A DNA stretch of 64,000 bases, from contig NZ_JAFCJS010000001.1 of assembly GCF_018130825.1 (NCBI RefSeq), positions 1,612,001 to 1,676,000 of the forward strand, in the 5' to 3' direction. Numbering within the stretch: position 1 is the stretch's first letter; the number at the start of each line of letters is the position of its first letter. This document shows positions 61,295 to 64,000 of this stretch, one piece after another. Position numbers and translations under genes: made by a program. The DNA is from Bradyrhizobium liaoningense. GTDB lineage: Bacteria > Pseudomonadota > Alphaproteobacteria > Rhizobiales > Xanthobacteraceae. Under the pieces are notes generated by a model that worked only from the letters and a program-made list of their open reading frames with translations, was not told the DNA's origin and did not search any database.

Positions 61295-62284
61295 ATGCCC
61301 TCCTTCTCGCGGCGACAGATCGTCCATGCATTGTCGGGCGCAGCTGCGCTTGCGGCGATTCCGCGCAGTGGACAGACCGCCGACTATCCATCCCGTCCGA
61401 TTCGCCTGGTGATCCCGTACGGGGCTGGCGGATCGGGCGATCAGATCGGGCGCCCCTGGGCAGAGAGGATGTCGTCGCTGCTCGGATCCGTCTTCATCGA
61501 AAACATCACCGGCGCGGGCGGCGCAATCGGGACAGCGGCAGTCGCGCGCGAGAAGCCCGACGGCTACTCGTTGCTGCTCGGAAACGACAGCACGCAGGCG
61601 GCCATTCCGCTGCTATCGCAAAATCCGTCCTATGCGATGGACGATTTCCGCGCCATCTGCCGCCTCATCACCAGCGCGCTTGTTTTCGTTGTCCATCCGT
61701 CGGTCCCCGTCACGAATCTGCGTGAGCTGATTGCCTACGCGAAAGCCAATCCGGGAAAGCTGTCCTACGGGACACCCGGTATCGGCAGCGGAAATCATCT
61801 CGTCGGCGAAGCCTTCAAGCTGCAGGCGGGCGGACTGGACATCGTCCATGTCCCGTATCGGGGCATCGCGCAGGCTAGCAACGACCTTCTCGCCGGCCAG
61901 ATCCCTCTCATCATTGCCGTGATGTCGGTGCAATTGCAGCAGTGGAGCGAGGCCGGCAAGATCCGGATGATCGCGGTCGCCACCGAAAAGCGGCTGAGCG
62001 TGGCCCCCGATATCCCGACCGCCATCGAATCCGGCATGCCGGGCCTCCGCTATGACGGCTGGTTCGGCCTGTTCGCGCCCCGGCAGACCAACGATGCGAT
62101 CATCGACCGGATCGCCCAGGCGACGCGCATTGCCATGGCCGACAAGGCGATGCAGGCCAATTACCGTGCCGAGGGCATGGAGCCGGACAGCGACTCGAAT
62201 CCGGCCGAATTCCAGCGTCTCGTCGAGGCGACTTCGGCGAGCCTGGCGCGCATGATCAAATCGATCGGGCTGAACAGGTTTTGA
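61295..62284 (+). CDS. Bug-family (TctC-like) binding protein
   Basis: The ATG at 61295 gives 329 residues; the upstream in-frame region lacks a signal-like start. The N-terminus MPSFSRRQIVHALSGAAALA is twin-arginine-like. The mature protein has the family pattern DYPSRPIRLVIPYGAGGSGD, IENITGAGGAIGTAAVA and YGTPGIGSGNHLVGEAFKLQ. No TctA or TctB gene is adjacent, as is common for Bug proteins. It converges tightly with the MFS gene, six bases between stops. Ligand unknown. Confidence 0.9.
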   Translation: MPSFSRRQIVHALSGAAALAAIPRSGQTADYPSRPIRLVIPYGAGGSGDQIGRPWAERMSSLLGSVFIENITGAGGAIGTAAVAREKPDGYSLLLGNDSTQAAIPLLSQNPSYAMDDFRAICRLITSALVFVVHPSVPVTNLRELIAYAKANPGKLSYGTPGIGSGNHLVGEAFKLQAGGLDIVHVPYRGIAQASNDLLAGQIPLIIAVMSVQLQQWSEAGKIRMIAVATEKRLSVAPDIPTAIESGMPGLRYDGWFGLFAPRQTNDAIIDRIAQATRIAMADKAMQANYRAEGMEPDSDSNPAEFQRLVEATSASLARMIKSIGLNRF

Positions 62285-62290
62285 GACGAC

Positions 62291-63430
62291 TCAACCGGTG
62301 GGGCGCGTGACGATGCGCGCCGACAATGTGACCAGACCCATCAGCGCGGCCAGAAGCCAGAACGCCGTCGGCAATCCGCCGATACGCGCGACGAAGCCGA
62401 CGCCGGCAGGACCGATCAGGATGCCGGCATAGCCCGCAGTCGTGATCGCGGCGACGGCGAGGCCGGTGGGCATCACCGTCTGCCATGCTGCCCGGCGGAA
62501 CAGCACCGGCACGAGATTCGACGCGCCGAGGCCGATCAGCAGGAAGCCGGTCATCGCAACCGCCGCGATGGGCGCTGTGAGCAGCACCACGAAGCCTCCG
62601 ATCGCAATGAGGCTGCCCCAGAACAATGTCGCGCGGTCTCCGATGCGCGCGACGACGGCGTCGCCGCCGAGCCGCCCCACGGTCATCGCGATCGAGAACA
62701 CGATGTAGCCGGTCCCGCCTTGCGCCTCCGGGACGAGGCCTGCACCAATCACCAGCAGCGCGCCCCAGTCGAGCATCGCGCCTTCGACGAGGAAGGTGAT
62801 GGCGCCGAGCAGCGCGAGCAGGAGGACGGAGCCGTGCGGAAGCACCAGGAGCGGCCCGTCCTGCACCTGCACGGAGCGCAGCAGCCGGGGCGACGTCACC
62901 ATCATCGCGATCAGCATCAGGACCGAGCAGATCAGCGTGCAGGCGAGCGCGCCGAGCCCCAGCGAGAGCAGCGCGGTCATCAGCGCCGATCCGGCAAAAC
63001 CGCCGATGCTGAACAGGGCGTGGAAACCGGACATCAGCGGAATTTTTGCGGCGCGCTCCACCTCCACCGCATGGATGTTCATGGCGACGTCGATCGAGCC
63101 GAGCGCGGCGCCGAATGCGAACAGCGCCAGGGCCAGCGATGCGGGCGAGTTCGCGATCGCGAGCAAGGGCAGCACCAGCGCGAGACCGAGCCCGCCGGCG
63201 ACGATGATCGGCCTGCTGCCGTAGCGCGCGCTCATGATCCCGGTCAGCAGCATAGCGACGACTGAGCCGATGCCGAGGCTGAGCAGGAGCAGTCCGAGCA
63301 TGCCGTCGTCGACGCCGAGCCGCGTCTTCGCGAACGGCACCAGCGGCGCCCAGCACGCGATGCCGAAGCCCGCGACAAGGAAGGCAAGCCGCGTCGCAAG
63401 GCGTGTCGCCGGCCGGTCGGCGGAAGACAT
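62291..63430 (-). CDS. MFS transporter
   Basis: The ATG at 63430 gives 379 residues with about twelve hydrophobic segments, from LAFLVAGFGIACWAPLVPFA to FWLLAALMGLVTLSARIV. The loop 2-3 region reads GIMSARYGSRPIIVAGGLG, a variant of the MFS motif. The style fits the Bcr/NreB-like or fucose-permease-like small MFS groups, often sugar or drug exporters; the substrate cannot be told. It is followed upstream by a kinase gene on the same strand with a 62-base gap. Confidence 0.88.
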   Translation of the reverse strand: MSSADRPATRLATRLAFLVAGFGIACWAPLVPFAKTRLGVDDGMLGLLLLSLGIGSVVAMLLTGIMSARYGSRPIIVAGGLGLALVLPLLAIANSPASLALALFAFGAALGSIDVAMNIHAVEVERAAKIPLMSGFHALFSIGGFAGSALMTALLSLGLGALACTLICSVLMLIAMMVTSPRLLRSVQVQDGPLLVLPHGSVLLLALLGAITFLVEGAMLDWGALLVIGAGLVPEAQGGTGYIVFSIAMTVGRLGGDAVVARIGDRATLFWGSLIAIGGFVVLLTAPIAAVAMTGFLLIGLGASNLVPVLFRRAAWQTVMPTGLAVAAITTAGYAGILIGPAGVGFVARIGGLPTAFWLLAALMGLVTLSARIVTRPTG

Positions 63431-63492
63431 TGGAACTCCGGGGAAGCGCGATGAAGGAGGCGAGGCCGAAAAGCCCGACGATTGCCGCGACT

Positions 63493-64000
63493 TTATGGCC
63501 GCGACGCCTCCGGCGCGTTGCCGGTCTTGGCGAGCTGTAAGCGAACGCACAGGCCTTTCGGCGTATTGTCGAGCAGCTCGAGGGTTCCATCATGCGCGGT
63601 CACGATCGACTGTGCGATCGAGAGGCCGAGGCCGAATCCGGTCGTCTCGTCCATGGTGCGGGCGTCCTCGCCGCGGACGAAGGGCTCCAGCATCGCCGCC
63701 TTCCTGTCGTCGGGAATGCCGGGTCCATCGTCGGACACGTCGATGACGAGATGATCCCCCGATATCGACAGCGCGACGTCGATCCTGGTTCCGAAGCGCG
63801 TTGCGTTCTGGACGAGGTTGGTGACCGCGCGGATGATCTCGTCCGGCCGCAGCACGAAGGCGGCGCGATCGGGGCCCGAATAAGTCACTGCATGGCCGCA
63901 ATCGGAAAACTGCTCGCAGACCATCTGCAGCAGCGCCGCGACGTCCACCAGTGTCGGCTTCACCGGGCTTTCGCTGCGCAGCAGGGAAAGCACCGATTCC
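63493..64000 (-). CDS. Sensor histidine kinase, C-terminal part (start outside window)
   Basis: The leftward frame is open to the window end, so only the last 168 or so codons are visible; the GTG at 63993 is not a real start. The ATPase domain is clear: N-box IIRAVTNLVQNATRFG, G1 VSDDGPGIPDD, F-box MLEPFVRGED and G2 TGFGLGLSIAQSIV. The phospho-acceptor domain is outside, so the class and signal cannot be told. It is followed by the MFS gene and may share an operon with a response regulator beyond the window. Confidence 0.92.
   Translation of the reverse strand, partial: ESVLSLLRSESPVKPTLVDVAALLQMVCEQFSDCGHAVTYSGPDRAAFVLRPDEIIRAVTNLVQNATRFGTRIDVALSISGDHLVIDVSDDGPGIPDDRKAAMLEPFVRGEDARTMDETTGFGLGLSIAQSIVTAHDGTLELLDNTPKGLCVRLQLAKTGNAPEASRP

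Overview
The window reads as a chromosomal segment of a Bradyrhizobium-like alphaproteobacterium (Nitrobacteraceae). This is inferred from the strongly G+C-rich third codon positions, the many solute-binding proteins and acyl-CoA enzymes, two dispersed palindromic repeats of a type I recall from Bradyrhizobium and Rhodopseudomonas genomes (26568-26664 and 48555-48684), and sigma-EcfG-like promoter motifs. No rRNA, tRNA, CRISPR array, insertion sequence, integrase or phage gene was seen. About sixty protein genes fill the window and few gaps reach 300 bases.

Layout. 1-5.4 kb: a GNAT acetyltransferase tail, a MarR regulator divergent from an orphan branched-chain-type solute-binding protein, an Old Yellow Enzyme and a DmdC-like acyl-CoA dehydrogenase; similar palindromes lie in front of the binding protein and the dehydrogenase. 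5.5-10 kb: a probable general-stress island (two small proteins, a 24-residue membrane peptide coupled to a four-helix membrane protein, a cupin, an isochorismatase-like hydrolase, a Cys-rich flavodoxin-fold protein) with four GGAAC-N16/17-nGTT promoter candidates. 10-18.7 kb: 5-oxoprolinase genes pxpABC, an IclR regulator, and a polar amino acid ABC transporter without an ATPase, followed by an MmgE/PrpD protein and an FAD amine oxidase-like protein.

18.7-24.6 kb: a complete branched-chain 2-oxoacid dehydrogenase operon (ACT-domain protein, E1 alpha, E1 beta, E2, E3) divergent from an Lrp regulator. 24.7-29.3 kb: an aldehyde dehydrogenase, a flavin reductase/LLM monooxygenase pair and a LysR regulator.

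29.3-45.5 kb: the main candidate for something undescribed. An SMP-30-type lactonase, a TetR regulator, a Bug/TctC binding protein and a 13-kb colinear catabolic run (enoyl-CoA hydratase, ADP-forming acyl-CoA synthetase, ABC binding protein, three acyl-CoA dehydrogenases, two SDRs, a double carboxymuconolactone decarboxylase-like protein, TctB, TctA, and a CoA-transferase broken by one missing base) share three copies of the palindrome GACCGATCGGTC in their control regions. The substrate is unknown.

45.5-64 kb: RidA, a BisC-type molybdoenzyme, Dps, an AraC regulator and a hydrolase pair. Then two paralogous ~945-residue winged-helix/STAND-ATPase/TPR regulators flank a repair cassette (HWE-type kinase, VOC protein, OsmC, MsrA); both regulators carry the same 40-bp upstream element. 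The window ends with a Bug binding protein, an MFS transporter and the tail of a sensor kinase.
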